Origin: Kurthia massiliensis
GTDB lineage: Bacteria > Bacillota > Bacilli > Bacillales_A > Planococcaceae
Reading direction: 5' to 3'
Assembly: GCF_000285555.1 (NCBI RefSeq)
Contig: NZ_HE611002.1
Span: forward strand, 96,075-138,846
Length of the DNA stretch: 42,772 nt
Each line of letters opens with the position of its first letter. The first letter of the stretch is position 1. The notes under the pieces were generated by a model, which worked only from the letters and a program-made list of their open reading frames with translations, made no database searches and was not told the origin of the DNA. This document shows, in pieces, positions 1 to 7,578 of the stretch. The position numbers and the translations under genes are program-made.

Positions 1-666
1 GCTAAAGTCCGTCATCGATTTACCTTGGTCATAATCTGGGTGGTATAATACGTTTCCATCTTTATCTAATACGAAGGCATACCCTTCGTCACCAATTTTA
101 ATATCTGACACGATATCTTCAATAAAGTCTAAATCTAAATCAATCGTCACAATCCCACGACCATTTTTCAACTCTTGTGATACACCGACGATTTGTTTAC
201 CTGTAATCGCATCTTTATAAGGATCGGTAACAACGATTTGTCCGTTTGCGGCTTTTGCGGCCTTATACCAATCACGTTCATTGGCATCATAATCTTTTGC
301 GAGCTTCAAATGCTCTGAAGAATATAGCTTTTTGTCACCATCAAATGCAACATGTAAACCGAGTACCCCTTTAACGCCACTAGCACGCTGCTCTAATAAA
401 TTTTCAAGTACTTCTTTTTGTTTATCCGTTCTGGCAACGGTCACATCTTTGGCCGTGTTTTCAACGAGTGTCATCGGCGTTTGTAAATAGTTATCGATAA
501 ACGAATTTAGAAACTCTACTTTTTGAGCAGTTTCACGTTGTAAAATGTCTTTCACTTCATTTTTAAACAAGTTAATCGTTACGACTGTTGAAGACATCAT
601 CATCAAAGCAATGACGATGGCCATCAACGTAATGAGTTTTGTACGTATAGAAAGCTTTTTAAACAT
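1..666 (-). CDS. Methyl-accepting chemotaxis protein, N-terminal part (cut by window edge)
   Basis: The frame is open over 222 codons from an ATG at 666 to the window edge, so the C-terminal HAMP and signalling domains lie outside. The start has an AAGGATGG ribosome site. Residues 1-11 are a basic cytoplasmic tail (MFKKLSIRTKL), and residues 11-33 form a transmembrane helix. What follows is an extracellular domain containing RDWYKAA and a late GYAFVLDKDGNVLYHPD stretch, both typical of dCache_1 ligand-binding domains of chemoreceptors. By family it would sense a small extracellular ligand and signal to CheA. A dCache histidine kinase or diguanylate cyclase would share this N-terminus, so the output domain is inferred. 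The presence of two other chemoreceptor-type sequences within 4 kb supports the chemoreceptor reading. Confidence 0.8.
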   Translation of the reverse strand, partial: MFKKLSIRTKLITLMAIVIALMMMSSTVVTINLFKNEVKDILQRETAQKVEFLNSFIDNYLQTPMTLVENTAKDVTVARTDKQKEVLENLLEQRASGVKGVLGLHVAFDGDKKLYSSEHLKLAKDYDANERDWYKAAKAANGQIVVTDPYKDAITGKQIVGVSQELKNGRGIVTIDLDLDFIEDIVSDIKIGDEGYAFVLDKDGNVLYHPDYDQGKSMTDFS

Positions 667-888
667 CCAACCATCCTTTTTGTTAATTGTATAACTTGTC
701 TATCTTAAAATTTTTTTACATGTACATTCAACGTAATTAGACTAATATTACTATTTGTTGATGAAAATAAAGAGAATATAGACTTTATTTAACACTATAA
801 AATATCATATTTCAGCACTTATATAATACATTTTTTGGTATAATTAATATTTTAAGGTTGTTATATTTACGCTATCTACGCACACGAT

Positions 889-918
889 TTTACATTGATT
901 GTTAAAAAGGCATATAAT
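889..918 (+). promoter_or_regulatory. Sigma-A type promoter of the VTT-domain gene
   Basis: TTTACA at 889-894 and a perfect TATAAT at 913-918 are separated by 18 bp, about 50 bp upstream of the ATG at 967. The rest of the 300-bp divergent intergenic region 667-966 is AT-rich; I see nothing else definite in it. Motif match only. Confidence 0.6.
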
Positions 919-966
919 ACTTAACGCATTCAATTTTTTAAACTAATGTATTTAGGAGTTTTATAG

Positions 967-1623
967 ATGAAAAACCCTCAACTGTGGATCCGCATCGGTT
1001 GCTATGTTGGGTGTATTTTAGCCATTTTATATGTATTGTACGCAAGTGGTTTTACCCTCAATGATTTAAACCCCGAAACGATTCAAAAACTTGCTCATCA
1101 TAATACGCAGCTCGTCTTACTCATCATGCTGATTGTGATGTGCCTTCAAAATTTATTTACATTCATTCCATTAATTCTCGTCATCACCGTCAACATTACG
1201 TTGTTTGGCTTTTGGGAAGGCTATCTATATAGTGCGCTATGTAGTGTCATTGGTAGCACACTGATCTTCTTATCGATTCGTTATTTTTTCCGAGATATGC
1301 ATATCGAAAAGCTGAAAAAGTATGAAGCGAAACTTGCAAAGAACGGTTTTTTATTCGTCTTATCAGGCCGCATTTTACCGTTTATGCCGACAAATTTGAT
1401 TAATATTTTATCTGGGTTAAGTGCGATGAAGCTATGGCATTTCGTCATTGCAACAGCACTCGGTAATCTTATTTATGGACTTGTCCTCGCCTCTCTTTCA
1501 TACGGTATCATTTCTGCAGCACACCACCGTTTCATCTGGTGGATACTTAGCATAATCGTCGTCGTATTCATTGCGATCCGTTTATGGAAAAAAAGAAAAC
1601 AATCGAAAGCGTCATTGAACTGA
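967..1623 (+). CDS. TVP38/TMEM64 (VTT-domain, DedA-like) membrane protein
   Basis: A 218-residue polytopic membrane protein. A hydrophobic helix at 9-28 is followed by a VTT domain (about 45-180): FTFIPLILVITVNITLFGFWEGYLYS, then an amphipathic KLKKYEAKLAKNG segment, then FVLSGRILPFMPTNLINILSGLSAM, which holds the conserved Arg, Pro and Gly of the family. Members are linked to lipid scrambling or flipping and membrane homeostasis; the substrate cannot be read from sequence. The start has an AGGAG site 8 bases upstream. The last codons (Leu-Asn-stop) lie inside the terminal inverted repeat of the element at 1616-1868, so the natural C-terminus may have been longer or different before insertion. 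Confidence 0.85.
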   Translation: MKNPQLWIRIGCYVGCILAILYVLYASGFTLNDLNPETIQKLAHHNTQLVLLIMLIVMCLQNLFTFIPLILVITVNITLFGFWEGYLYSALCSVIGSTLIFLSIRYFFRDMHIEKLKKYEAKLAKNGFLFVLSGRILPFMPTNLINILSGLSAMKLWHFVIATALGNLIYGLVLASLSYGIISAAHHRFIWWILSIIVVVFIAIRLWKKRKQSKASLN

Positions 1624-1627
1624 ACCC
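1616..1627 (+). repeat. Left terminal inverted repeat
   Basis: TGAACTGAACCC. It overlaps the last codons and stop of the VTT-domain gene. Confidence 0.6.
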
Positions 1628-1672
1628 GGAATAGTGGACACTTAAAAAAAGTGAACCTATTCGGGGTTTTTC
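1623..1672 (+). terminator. Terminator of the VTT-domain gene
   Basis: A 12-bp stem with one mismatch (AACCCGGAATAG with CTATTCGGGGTT, arms 1623-1634 and 1657-1668) runs into a T tract. An inner CACTT/AAGTG stem extends it. It lies within the mobile element and starts at the stop codon. Confidence 0.75.
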
Positions 1673-1766
1673 TATTTTCATCACTAGAAATTCCCATTAT
1701 ACGGACTTTACGATTTAAGAAATAGCGTATAAATCATTACAACCATACAAGAAAGCAATGGACATT

Positions 1767-1801
1767 AAAAAAGATGACTCCGGCAAGTTACCGAAGTCAT
1801 C
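1767..1801 (-). terminator. Terminator of the soluble chemoreceptor gene
   Basis: Hairpin GATGACT-CCGG / CCG-AAGTCATC at 1773-1801, followed on the minus strand by six T (1772-1767). It lies within the mobile element, downstream of the leftward gene. Confidence 0.7.
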
Positions 1802-1805
1802 TCAT

Positions 1806-1836
1806 TGTAGCCTAAGAAAAAGCTACATCGTTTTTT
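1806..1836 (+). terminator. Small rightward hairpin with T tract
   Basis: Stem TGTAGC (1806-1811) / GCTACA (1822-1827), then TCG and six T. It has terminator form but no rightward gene directly before it; probably an internal part of the mobile element. Confidence 0.4.
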
Positions 1837-1856
1837 ATTAAACTGTCTACAAAATA

Positions 1857-1868
1857 GGGTTCAGTTCA
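1857..1868 (-). repeat. Right terminal inverted repeat
   Basis: Reads GGGTTCAGTTCA on the plus strand, the exact reverse complement of the left repeat. Confidence 0.6.
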
Positions 1869-1917
1869 GTCACTCAATGGGCCATTCTTTTTTATCTTCT
1901 ATTTATCAGTACTACGT

Positions 1918-2739
1918 TTACAATTTCGTTGCGAGTTTGTGCAATTGTTCAGAAAGCAATTCAATATTCGCCATTGAATTCGTTACGTGATCAATGGCTT
2001 GTTGCTGTGTTTGTCCATTCGCTGCAAGCTGTTCAATTGACGTTGCCATTTGCGCTGTAACCGTTGAAATTTGATTCATCGTCGAACGCACTTGATCGGC
2101 GAATGAAATCGTTTCTTTTGAAAACTTACGAATTTCTTCAGCGACGACGGCAAAGCCTCGGCCTTGTTCACCTGCACGCGCTGCTTCAATCGCTGCATTT
2201 AATCCGAGTAAATTCGTTTGGTCTGCAATACGTTTAATCATCGATAATACGTCTGTTGTCTTCGCAACATTTTGTTCTGCGAGTTTTGAGTAGTCATTCA
2301 GCGCTGTCGAAGCAGTGTTCATCATCGTTACTCCGTTTGAAATAGACGATATCTCATCTGTAGCGTCTGTTAAAGAATCCATTAAATGCATCGCAATATC
2401 TCTAAGTTCTGTTTGTTTGCGTAATTGTATCGCTAAGCCTCCGATTACAAGTCCGTTTTTATTTTTTATCGGTTGTGCGACACCCGTAAACTCAAACCCG
2501 TAAAATTCTTTCGGCACGTCTGACTGTAATCGTCTGTTCGTTTTCAAAGCTACTGCTAGCGGTTCTTCTGCATTTAACGGTTGGAACGGTTGAATGTGCA
2601 AATTCAAATCATTTGCAGGGAAGTACGCTAAAAATTTTTCTTTATCACAAATACCAATCGACATATCAATCGGCATTGCACGTTTTAAAATCGGGATCGT
2701 CTCGATTAACTGTTGTAAGATCTCGTCATGTGCGATCAC
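1918..2739 (-). CDS. Soluble methyl-accepting chemotaxis protein (YfmS-like)
   Basis: A cytoplasmic receptor of about 273 residues with no membrane segment. The first ~110 residues form a compact sensor domain I do not recognise. From ~115 on is a short MCP signalling coiled coil whose tip, [35 protein letters not shown], is the conserved CheA/CheW contact hairpin. Length and layout resemble the soluble receptor YfmS of B. subtilis. I place the start at the GTG at 2739 because an AAAGGTGG site sits 8 bases before it; the frame extends 4 codons further to a GTG at 2751 that lies inside that site. It is monocistronic, with a terminator at 1767-1801. Confidence 0.85.
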   Translation of the reverse strand: MIAHDEILQQLIETIPILKRAMPIDMSIGICDKEKFLAYFPANDLNLHIQPFQPLNAEEPLAVALKTNRRLQSDVPKEFYGFEFTGVAQPIKNKNGLVIGGLAIQLRKQTELRDIAMHLMDSLTDATDEISSISNGVTMMNTASTALNDYSKLAEQNVAKTTDVLSMIKRIADQTNLLGLNAAIEAARAGEQGRGFAVVAEEIRKFSKETISFADQVRSTMNQISTVTAQMATSIEQLAANGQTQQQAIDHVTNSMANIELLSEQLHKLATKL

Positions 2740-2893
2740 GTTTTTTACCACCTTTCAGTTGTACTACATTATTTTTATGGAAAAACATTGAAAATACAAT
2801 ACAAATTAGGAAGTAAAATTACCAACTATTGAGCGAAATTACGACCGTAAGAACTTTTTACGTAAAAAATTAATAGAACTTTATAACTTACAC

Positions 2894-2924
2894 AAAAAAG
2901 AGAATCGTTTGAACAACGATTCTC
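2894..2924 (-). terminator. Terminator of the amidase gene
   Basis: Perfect 10-bp stem GAGAATCGTT / AACGATTCTC (2900-2909, 2914-2923) followed leftward by six T on the minus strand, 6 bases after the amidase stop. Confidence 0.85.
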
Positions 2925-2929
2925 CCTTC

Positions 2930-3634
2930 TTATTTGACCGTTTTTTGAATGCCACGTACCATGCCACTTACTAATTTTCGTTGGTAGCTTTTCTTACTTA
3001 ATTTTCGATCTTCTGTCGGATTCGACATGAATCCCACTTCTACTAAAACGACCGGTGTTTTTGACCAGTTAAAGCCACTTAAATCATTACGCGCCATTAA
3101 ACCGGTGCCGTAACCTTTTTTCGCTTTCGTTTTTTTAATGAGCTGCTTCATCATCACTTTCGCCGTCTTTTTACTTTTTTTATTGATTGCTTTCGTTTTG
3201 CTGTTGCTCGGATATAACACTGTTAATCCTTGAGTCGCACGATTTGTACTACCGTCTGCATGAATACGCACCGTTAAATCTGCTTTCTTTTGATTGCAGT
3301 AAGTCGCACGTTGCACATTCGTAATGTTGACGTTATTTTTCGTACGCGTCATACACACTTTATAACCTTTTTTCTTTAACGATTTTTTCAATTTCAATCC
3401 TAATTCGAGCGTTAATTGATATTCTGGCTTTTTCGTCACAACGCCAGCTGTTCCCGATGACACTTTCGTTTTTCGAATCGAAGACCCAGGCGCAATTGGC
3501 TCTGTACCTAAGTTTTGATGACGCTGATGCCCTGGGTCAATACAAATCGTTCCTTTTGATTTTGCAGAAACATCGCTCGTATTCGCGATGAAGAAACATA
3601 CTACCACAACGAACATCGCTATCCATTTTTTCAT
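2930..3634 (-). CDS. Secreted N-acetylmuramoyl-L-alanine amidase (Amidase_3)
   Basis: A 234-residue zinc hydrolase that cleaves the MurNAc-L-Ala bond of peptidoglycan. Residues 1-24 are a signal peptide (MKKW plus a hydrophobic core, ending DVSAKS). The zinc ligands are visible: H36 in IDPGH, E71 in KKPEYQ and H125 in RIHADGS. The catalytic Glu is E199 in VVLVEVGFMSN. There is no SPOR, SH3 or LysM wall-binding domain, but the protein is very lysine-rich (basic tracts around 83-89, 146-155 and 168-173), which may help it bind anionic wall polymers. AGAAGGTG precedes the ATG, and a TATAAT-like -10 lies at 3686-3691 (minus strand). It is a single-gene unit. Roles in cell separation or wall turnover are inferred from the family. 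Confidence 0.9.
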   Translation of the reverse strand: MKKWIAMFVVVVCFFIANTSDVSAKSKGTICIDPGHQRHQNLGTEPIAPGSSIRKTKVSSGTAGVVTKKPEYQLTLELGLKLKKSLKKKGYKVCMTRTKNNVNITNVQRATYCNQKKADLTVRIHADGSTNRATQGLTVLYPSNSKTKAINKKSKKTAKVMMKQLIKKTKAKKGYGTGLMARNDLSGFNWSKTPVVLVEVGFMSNPTEDRKLSKKSYQRKLVSGMVRGIQKTVK

Positions 3635-3728
3635 CTATACACCTTCTCTTAATGACTTTTTCTTCCTATAAAATAAGACTTTCACATTATACTAGAGTCC
3701 TTTCAAGAAAAAAAGACAACTGTCGAAA

Positions 3729-3950
3729 ATGAACACGAACTACGATTACTTAATCGAAGATCGTGCACATAAGGTCATTGAAGCATCAAAAATTCAAAAT
3801 GCTACGTCACTACAAGGATTGTATATTCGCTCTTACGTATTACGTAAAGACAAAGACGATTTATCATCACTTTATTCACAACGCGAAACCGTTACAGATA
3901 CTTTAAATAAAATCGAGCCACTGTTTAAAACACCTGAAATGCAAAAAGCC
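3729..3950 (+). pseudogene. Fragment of a 4HB-type chemoreceptor sensor domain
   Basis: The frame reads NTNYDYLIEDRAHKVIEASKIQNATSLQGLYIRSYVLRKDKDDL...EPLFKTPEMQ, the pattern of the four-helix-bundle ligand domain (4HB_MCP) of chemoreceptors. Both membrane helices, HAMP and signalling domains are missing. There is no ribosome site before the ATG. After MQK the frame (open to 4034) runs straight into the stem of a strong terminator, so the last ~27 residues are not natural protein sequence. I read it as a remnant left by deletion of most of a receptor gene. A short expressed protein cannot be excluded. Confidence 0.55.
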
Positions 3951-3983
3951 GACGAACACAAATTTGTATTCGTCGGCTTTTTT
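3944..3983. terminator. Bidirectional intrinsic terminator
   Basis: A 12-bp stem AAAGCCGACGAA / TTCGTCGGCTTT with T tracts on both sides. Probably the original terminator of the decayed chemoreceptor gene. Confidence 0.85.
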
Positions 3984-4194
3984 ATTGGTTTAAATCGAGT
4001 AGGTGTTCGTAGAAATCTTTTCGTATTGGAATAAGGCAATTGAATGATTGTTCTTTTAAACATGACCTAATATTAAAGGTCTTATTCGATCCATTTCCAT
4101 TATTTTAATCTTAAAATACCTTTTATTTTACTTTTTTTAACATAAAATGCATTACTTTTTGTACAATAAAGAAAATTTGAAAGGTGTGACAAAG

Positions 4195-4740
4195 ATGAAA
4201 AAAACGATGTTAAAAATAGCTTGTATCGCTATGACAAGCATTCCCGTATTAACGACTTTAACGACGACTGGTGAAGCAAAAACAGCTGCCCAAACAGAAG
4301 TAGCAAACTTTAAAAAATATGCGAAAAACGAAAAAATTTTATATGGTAATGGCACAAAACTAAGTGATACGTATAAAGTCGCTTCAAAAAAACTCGGCAA
4401 GCCTTTATCAAAAGGTAAAACAGTCAAACAAGATTTTTATTATGCTAATCGCTATACGTATAAAAACAATATTACAATCGAATACGTACGATTCGATAAA
4501 AAAGAAAAACTCGAAAATGCAATGATCGGTATTGTAGAAGGTCAGTTTAAACAAAAAATTACGTATAAAGATTTAAAAGCAGGTCTACCAGATTTATTTG
4601 CTTCTAAAACAACTCTTTTTTATTCAGCACATTATTCACAATTAGGATACGACCTATTCCCAGCACAAAAGCTAACAACGAAAAATCCATTAAAATCATC
4701 AACCGTTATTAAAAGCTATCGTTTTATTGGCTTCCAGTAA
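4195..4740 (+). CDS. Secreted protein of unknown function
   Basis: A 181-residue protein I do not recognise. The start is the ATG at 4195, with AAAGGTG 8 bases upstream; an in-frame ATG at 4147 lacks a ribosome site and would mask the signal peptide. Residues 1-~25 are a signal peptide (MKKTMLKIACIAMTSIPVLTTLTTTGEA), with likely cleavage after GEA. The mature part is Lys/Tyr/Thr-rich with no cysteine and no clear repeats: KLGKPLSKGKTVKQDFYYANRYTYKNNITIEYVRFD suggests a small alternating-strand fold. No lipobox and no cell-wall anchor, so it is probably released or held by charge. It is followed by its own terminator. Confidence 0.75.
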   Translation: MKKTMLKIACIAMTSIPVLTTLTTTGEAKTAAQTEVANFKKYAKNEKILYGNGTKLSDTYKVASKKLGKPLSKGKTVKQDFYYANRYTYKNNITIEYVRFDKKEKLENAMIGIVEGQFKQKITYKDLKAGLPDLFASKTTLFYSAHYSQLGYDLFPAQKLTTKNPLKSSTVIKSYRFIGFQ

Positions 4741-4748
4741 CGATAAAG

Positions 4749-4786
4749 AAAGACCGATTTTCTATCATAGAAAATCGGTCTTTTTT
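4749..4786 (+). terminator. Terminator of the secreted-protein gene
   Basis: Long perfect stem GACCGATTTTCTA / TAGAAAATCGGTC with a 3-base loop and six T, directly after the stop at 4740. Confidence 0.9.
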
Positions 4787-4863
4787 GTGAGATGAAATGG
4801 CGTGATTGATGAAACCTTTTATCGTTTCAACCTGTAAATAAATGATTGGAAGAAGTTCTACAT

Positions 4864-5265
4864 ATGTCTGATATTTATATTACTTTAGGCTACGCGATTG
4901 TTGGATTCATTATTTTAATTCCTACAATTTATCATTTTATAAAGAAAAAACGATCTCACAAAGATTTTTATTTCGTTGTCATTTCATGTGTCGGTTTCTT
5001 ATTATTAGCCATATATTTGTTCACGATTAGCGTCATTGATATTTTCAATTTTCATGTAGGAAATTTATCGACAGCTGAAGGTAACTGCGAAATTTATTAT
5101 TTTGAACCGAGCGCTAGAGATGGCGGTCGTTATGAAATATGGATTGATGACCTCGGTTTAATTGCTGATATTGACGACTTCTCTTACTTAAAAGAAGAAA
5201 CAATTTATTGTAAGGTTACTTATTTAAAAGCAACTTCCACTCTCATTGATATAGAATTTAAATAA
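4864..5265 (+). CDS. Small membrane protein of unknown function
   Basis: A 133-residue protein with two membrane helices (about residues 7-25 and 38-59), separated by a basic loop KKKRSHKD that should be cytoplasmic. It is followed by a ~70-residue polar domain (STAEGNCEIYYFEPSARDGGRYEIWIDDLGLIADIDDF...) that would lie outside the cell. Start chosen at ATG 4864 with GGAAGAAG upstream; a TTG at 4846 would add six residues without a better site. I know no family for it. It sits alone between two terminators, next to another unrecognised secreted protein, in the accessory part of the window. Confidence 0.7.
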   Translation: MSDIYITLGYAIVGFIILIPTIYHFIKKKRSHKDFYFVVISCVGFLLLAIYLFTISVIDIFNFHVGNLSTAEGNCEIYYFEPSARDGGRYEIWIDDLGLIADIDDFSYLKEETIYCKVTYLKATSTLIDIEFK

Positions 5266-5266
5266 C

Positions 5267-5302
5267 AAAAAAAACGTTGAGCGTCCATCTCAACGTTTTT
5301 TT
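5267..5302. terminator. Shared convergent terminator
   Basis: Stem CGTTGAG / CTCAACG (5275-5281, 5289-5295) flanked by A and T tracts on both sides. It serves the rightward membrane-protein gene and the leftward rlmH. Confidence 0.85.
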
Positions 5303-5311
5303 ATTTGGCAA

Positions 5312-5791
5312 TTATTTATGATACGGTTCATTTTTCATAATTCTAAAACTACGATAAATTTGTTCGACGAGCACAAGTTTCATTAATTGGTGTGGCAGCG
5401 TCATTTTCCCGAATGATAATAAATCGTTTGCGCGGCTTAATACATCATCATGTAAACCGAGTGAACCGCCGATGACAAAAACGATTTTGCTTTGACCGTA
5501 CGTCATGCAATTTTCGATATCTTTTGCCATCTGTTCAGATGAACGCATTTTGCCGTTAATTGCTAGCGCGATGACGTGTGCATCGTGAGGAATTTTCGCT
5601 AAAATACGTTCGCCCTCTTTTTTCTTCACGATGTCCATTTCTGCATCGCTTAGTTGCTCTGGTGCTTTTTCGTCGGGTACTTCGACTAAATCGATTTTTG
5701 TGTAGCCATTTAATCGCTTCACATATTCTTCAATACCCATTTTTAAATATTTCTCTTTTAATTTCCCAACCGAAATGATTGTCACGCTCAC
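5312..5791 (-). CDS. rlmH: 23S rRNA (pseudouridine-1915-N3)-methyltransferase RlmH
   Basis: A SPOUT-class methyltransferase that N3-methylates pseudouridine 1915 in helix 69 of 23S rRNA, acting as a homodimer on assembled 70S ribosomes. FVIGGSLGL is the glycine-rich SAM-binding loop of the trefoil knot, and the C-terminus [28 protein letters not shown] is the nearly invariant family ending. The start is the GTG at 5791: GGAGGAGG lies about 8 bases upstream and the product is then 159 residues, the usual family length. The ATG at 5809 lies just before that ribosome site and would add six residues. Position next to the walRK-htrC cluster is as in B. subtilis. Confidence 0.97.
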   Translation of the reverse strand: MSVTIISVGKLKEKYLKMGIEEYVKRLNGYTKIDLVEVPDEKAPEQLSDAEMDIVKKKEGERILAKIPHDAHVIALAINGKMRSSEQMAKDIENCMTYGQSKIVFVIGGSLGLHDDVLSRANDLLSFGKMTLPHQLMKLVLVEQIYRSFRIMKNEPYHK

Positions 5792-5830
5792 GGCGATTTC
5801 CTCCTCCATTTTGCCTGTTAATTATCTGAG

Positions 5831-5860
5831 TTATCCACAGAATTCTGAAAGTTATCCACA
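5831..5860 (+). promoter_or_regulatory. Pair of perfect DnaA boxes
   Basis: TTATCCACA at 5831-5839 and again at 5852-5860, in the same orientation, 21 bp apart (two helical turns). They lie in the short gap upstream of rlmH, about 26 kb from oriC. Confidence 0.6.
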
Positions 5861-5884
5861 GGCTATACTACATGTTGTAGGGGC

Positions 5885-6049
5885 TCATTTGTTCGCCACA
5901 ATATATGTTGCTTGCGCGTCACAATAGTCGCATTTATGTGTTTCTTTTTCCACATCTTCCACTTTATCCATAATTGGAAAATCTTTCTCATTCGCAACAA
6001 ACATGTCTAGGGCGTGTCCTGCGTGGTCTTCACAGCTATAAATTTTCAT
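5885..6049 (-). CDS. yyzF: CxxH/CxxC small protein (YyzF family)
   Basis: A 54-residue protein, below the usual gene-finding cutoff. It reads MKIYSCEDHAGHALDMFV...ETHKCDYCDAQATYIVANK. C6-x-x-H9 and C40-x-x-C43 would bind one zinc ion; this is the CxxH/CxxC family found beside rlmH and the wal-operon serine protease in many Bacillales. An AAGGAG site lies 7 bases before the ATG. The biological role is unknown. It is between rlmH and htrC, with DnaA boxes on both sides and the htrC terminator upstream, so it probably has its own promoter or is read together with rlmH. Confidence 0.9.
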   Translation of the reverse strand: MKIYSCEDHAGHALDMFVANEKDFPIMDKVEDVEKETHKCDYCDAQATYIVANK

Positions 6050-6098
6050 TGTACTGCTCCTTTTTCGCTAACTGTATTTTCTTGTTCATTTTAGCAAA

Positions 6099-6141
6099 CA
6101 AAAAGTGGATAGAAAAGCGAAGTACTCGTTTTCTATCCACT
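6099..6141 (-). terminator. Terminator of htrC
   Basis: A 13-bp stem AGTGGATAGAAAA / TTTTCTATCCACT, then five T on the minus strand, about 25 bases after the htrC stop. The stem contains CTATCCAC, one base short of a DnaA-box core. Confidence 0.85.
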
Positions 6142-6144
6142 GAG

Positions 6145-6153
6145 TTATCCACA
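6145..6153 (+). promoter_or_regulatory. DnaA box
   Basis: Perfect TTATCCACA, just downstream of the htrC stop and part of an imperfect palindrome CCACATGTTGTGG. Confidence 0.5.
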
Positions 6154-6165
6154 TGTTGTGGATTG

Positions 6166-7419
6166 CTAGTTTGCTTTTAAGTTACCTGTTAGTGTTAATG
6201 TCTTATTAATTATTTCCCCGTTGCGATATGCTTTTACTTTTAATTCATCGCCAACTTTTTTATTGTTGTATAAAACTTGGCGAAGTGCAATCGCATCATC
6301 GATTTTTTTACCGTCAATTTCAACGATAACATCATATTTTTCTAAACCGGCTTTCGCTGCAGCTGTACCGCTTTCAACGCTCGTAATAACAACGCCTGAT
6401 TTCACATCAGATGGTAAGTTTAATTCACTTTGTTGGTAGTAAGACGGTACGCTTTCTAAATCTGCAAGTGTCACACCCATTGATGGACGTTCAACTTTAC
6501 CGTTTTGTTCAAGCTGTTTAATAATCGATGTCACTGTTTGACTCGGAATCGCAAAGCCGATACCTTCTACAGATTCGTCGCTATTAGAAATTTTCATTGA
6601 GTTAATACCGATGACTTGGCCCGCTAAGTTAATCAGCGCACCACCTGAGTTACCAGGGTTGATCGCTGCGTCTGTTTGAATAACTTCTGCGTTCCAGTCA
6701 GGTGTACCGTTTTCGTCTAAATCAACCGGTACAGAACGATCTAAGCCTGAAACAACACCTGTTGTGACAGAACCGTAATAATCTAGGCCAAGTGGGTTAC
6801 CGATAGCGATAACTGATTCACCTTTTTTCAATGTTTCTGAGTCACCGAACGATGCGACTGTTTTTACATCTTTACTAGAAATAGAAATAACCGCTAAGTC
6901 CGTCCAAATGTCTGTACCGACAAGTTTTGCGTCTACTTTCGTGCCATCTGCTAGTTTCACTTCTAATTTATCTGCGCCATCGACAACGTGATTGTTTGTG
7001 ACGATATACGCTGTATTGCCTTCTGTTTTGTAAATAACGCCTGAACCAGTACCTGCTTCTTGTGCGATATTTGTATCTTCTTGTTGATTGTTATTAAAAG
7101 AACCGCCAAATGGGAATGAACCCCATAAGTCTTCTTGCGTTTTTTGTAAGTTCACAACGCCGACAACCGCGTCGTTTACTTTTTCAACCGCTTCGGTCGT
7201 TGCTGTTGAAATGTCCGTTGAAACGGTTACTGGATCTGTTTTAGATACTTGTGTTGAACCGGCTAAGTTCGTTGATGGACTCGTCGTGTTTGGCACGATT
7301 AACCAAACGAGTAATGCACCGACAATCACCCCGATTAAACCGGATAAAAACAACCCTAATTTACCGCCTTTTTTTTGGCGACGTGGTGGTTGGTTCGGTT
7401 GTTCATCGTAATATCCCAT
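6166..7419 (-). CDS. htrC: Membrane-anchored HtrA-type serine protease with PDZ domain
   Basis: A 417-residue DegP/HtrA protease acting on misfolded proteins outside the membrane. Order: cytoplasmic tail rich in Pro/Arg/Lys (1-20), one membrane helix (about 22-43), a Ser/Thr-rich linker, a trypsin-like domain (about 75-300) and one PDZ domain (about 320-410). The triad is visible: H144 in TNNHVVDGA, D174 in TDLAVISI and S258 in NPGNSGGALI. The start is the ATG at 7419, preceded by AGGAGGTC; the frame is open 28 codons further without a better site. It follows walJ as in B. subtilis, where this paralogue is called HtrC/YyxA. A hairpin after walJ suggests partly separate expression. Confidence 0.95.
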   Translation of the reverse strand: MGYYDEQPNQPPRRQKKGGKLGLFLSGLIGVIVGALLVWLIVPNTTSPSTNLAGSTQVSKTDPVTVSTDISTATTEAVEKVNDAVVGVVNLQKTQEDLWGSFPFGGSFNNNQQEDTNIAQEAGTGSGVIYKTEGNTAYIVTNNHVVDGADKLEVKLADGTKVDAKLVGTDIWTDLAVISISSKDVKTVASFGDSETLKKGESVIAIGNPLGLDYYGSVTTGVVSGLDRSVPVDLDENGTPDWNAEVIQTDAAINPGNSGGALINLAGQVIGINSMKISNSDESVEGIGFAIPSQTVTSIIKQLEQNGKVERPSMGVTLADLESVPSYYQQSELNLPSDVKSGVVITSVESGTAAAKAGLEKYDVIVEIDGKKIDDAIALRQVLYNNKKVGDELKVKAYRNGEIINKTLTLTGNLKAN

Positions 7420-7548
7420 ATGAATGACCTCCTGTAATTTGTTGTTACATTTAGTGTAGCCGCCGAACATGAAAATTAGATGAAAATTGCGTAAAAATTT
7501 CATTGTCGTTCGTCAGCATATCAATGTACTGTTCCTTTTTTGAAGCAC

Positions 7549-7572
7549 AAAAAAACCTCCACTGTGGGAGGC
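7549..7572 (-). terminator. Terminator after walJ
   Basis: Stem GCCTCC / GGAGG-T on the minus strand with a following run of seven T (7555-7549). It is short and may leak into htrC, which starts 130 bases on. Confidence 0.7.
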
Positions 7573-7578
7573 TTTTCG

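Larger units (their letters stand above)
1616..1868. mobile_element. 253-bp MITE-like element or relic of an insertion sequence with terminal inverted repeats
   Basis: Both ends carry the perfect 12-bp inverted repeat TGAACTGAACCC (1616-1627, and its complement at 1857-1868). The similarity extends inward imperfectly: 17 of the first 25 bases from the second TGAACCC match, including a GACA-TT block. The flanks read GTCAT on the left and GTCAC on the right, a possible 5-bp target duplication with one mismatch. No transposase frame fits inside. The interior is made of three hairpins that look like terminators. The IS3-like style of the ends is my impression; no database match was made. Confidence 0.6.

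Noticed and set aside
667..966. Possible small gene or RNA in the divergent gap
   Set aside because: Only the promoter and ribosome site of the VTT gene stand out; the rest is AT-rich with stops in all frames.
3951..4034. C-terminal part of the frame that starts at 3729
   Set aside because: It is the translation of a perfect terminator stem and downstream spacer.
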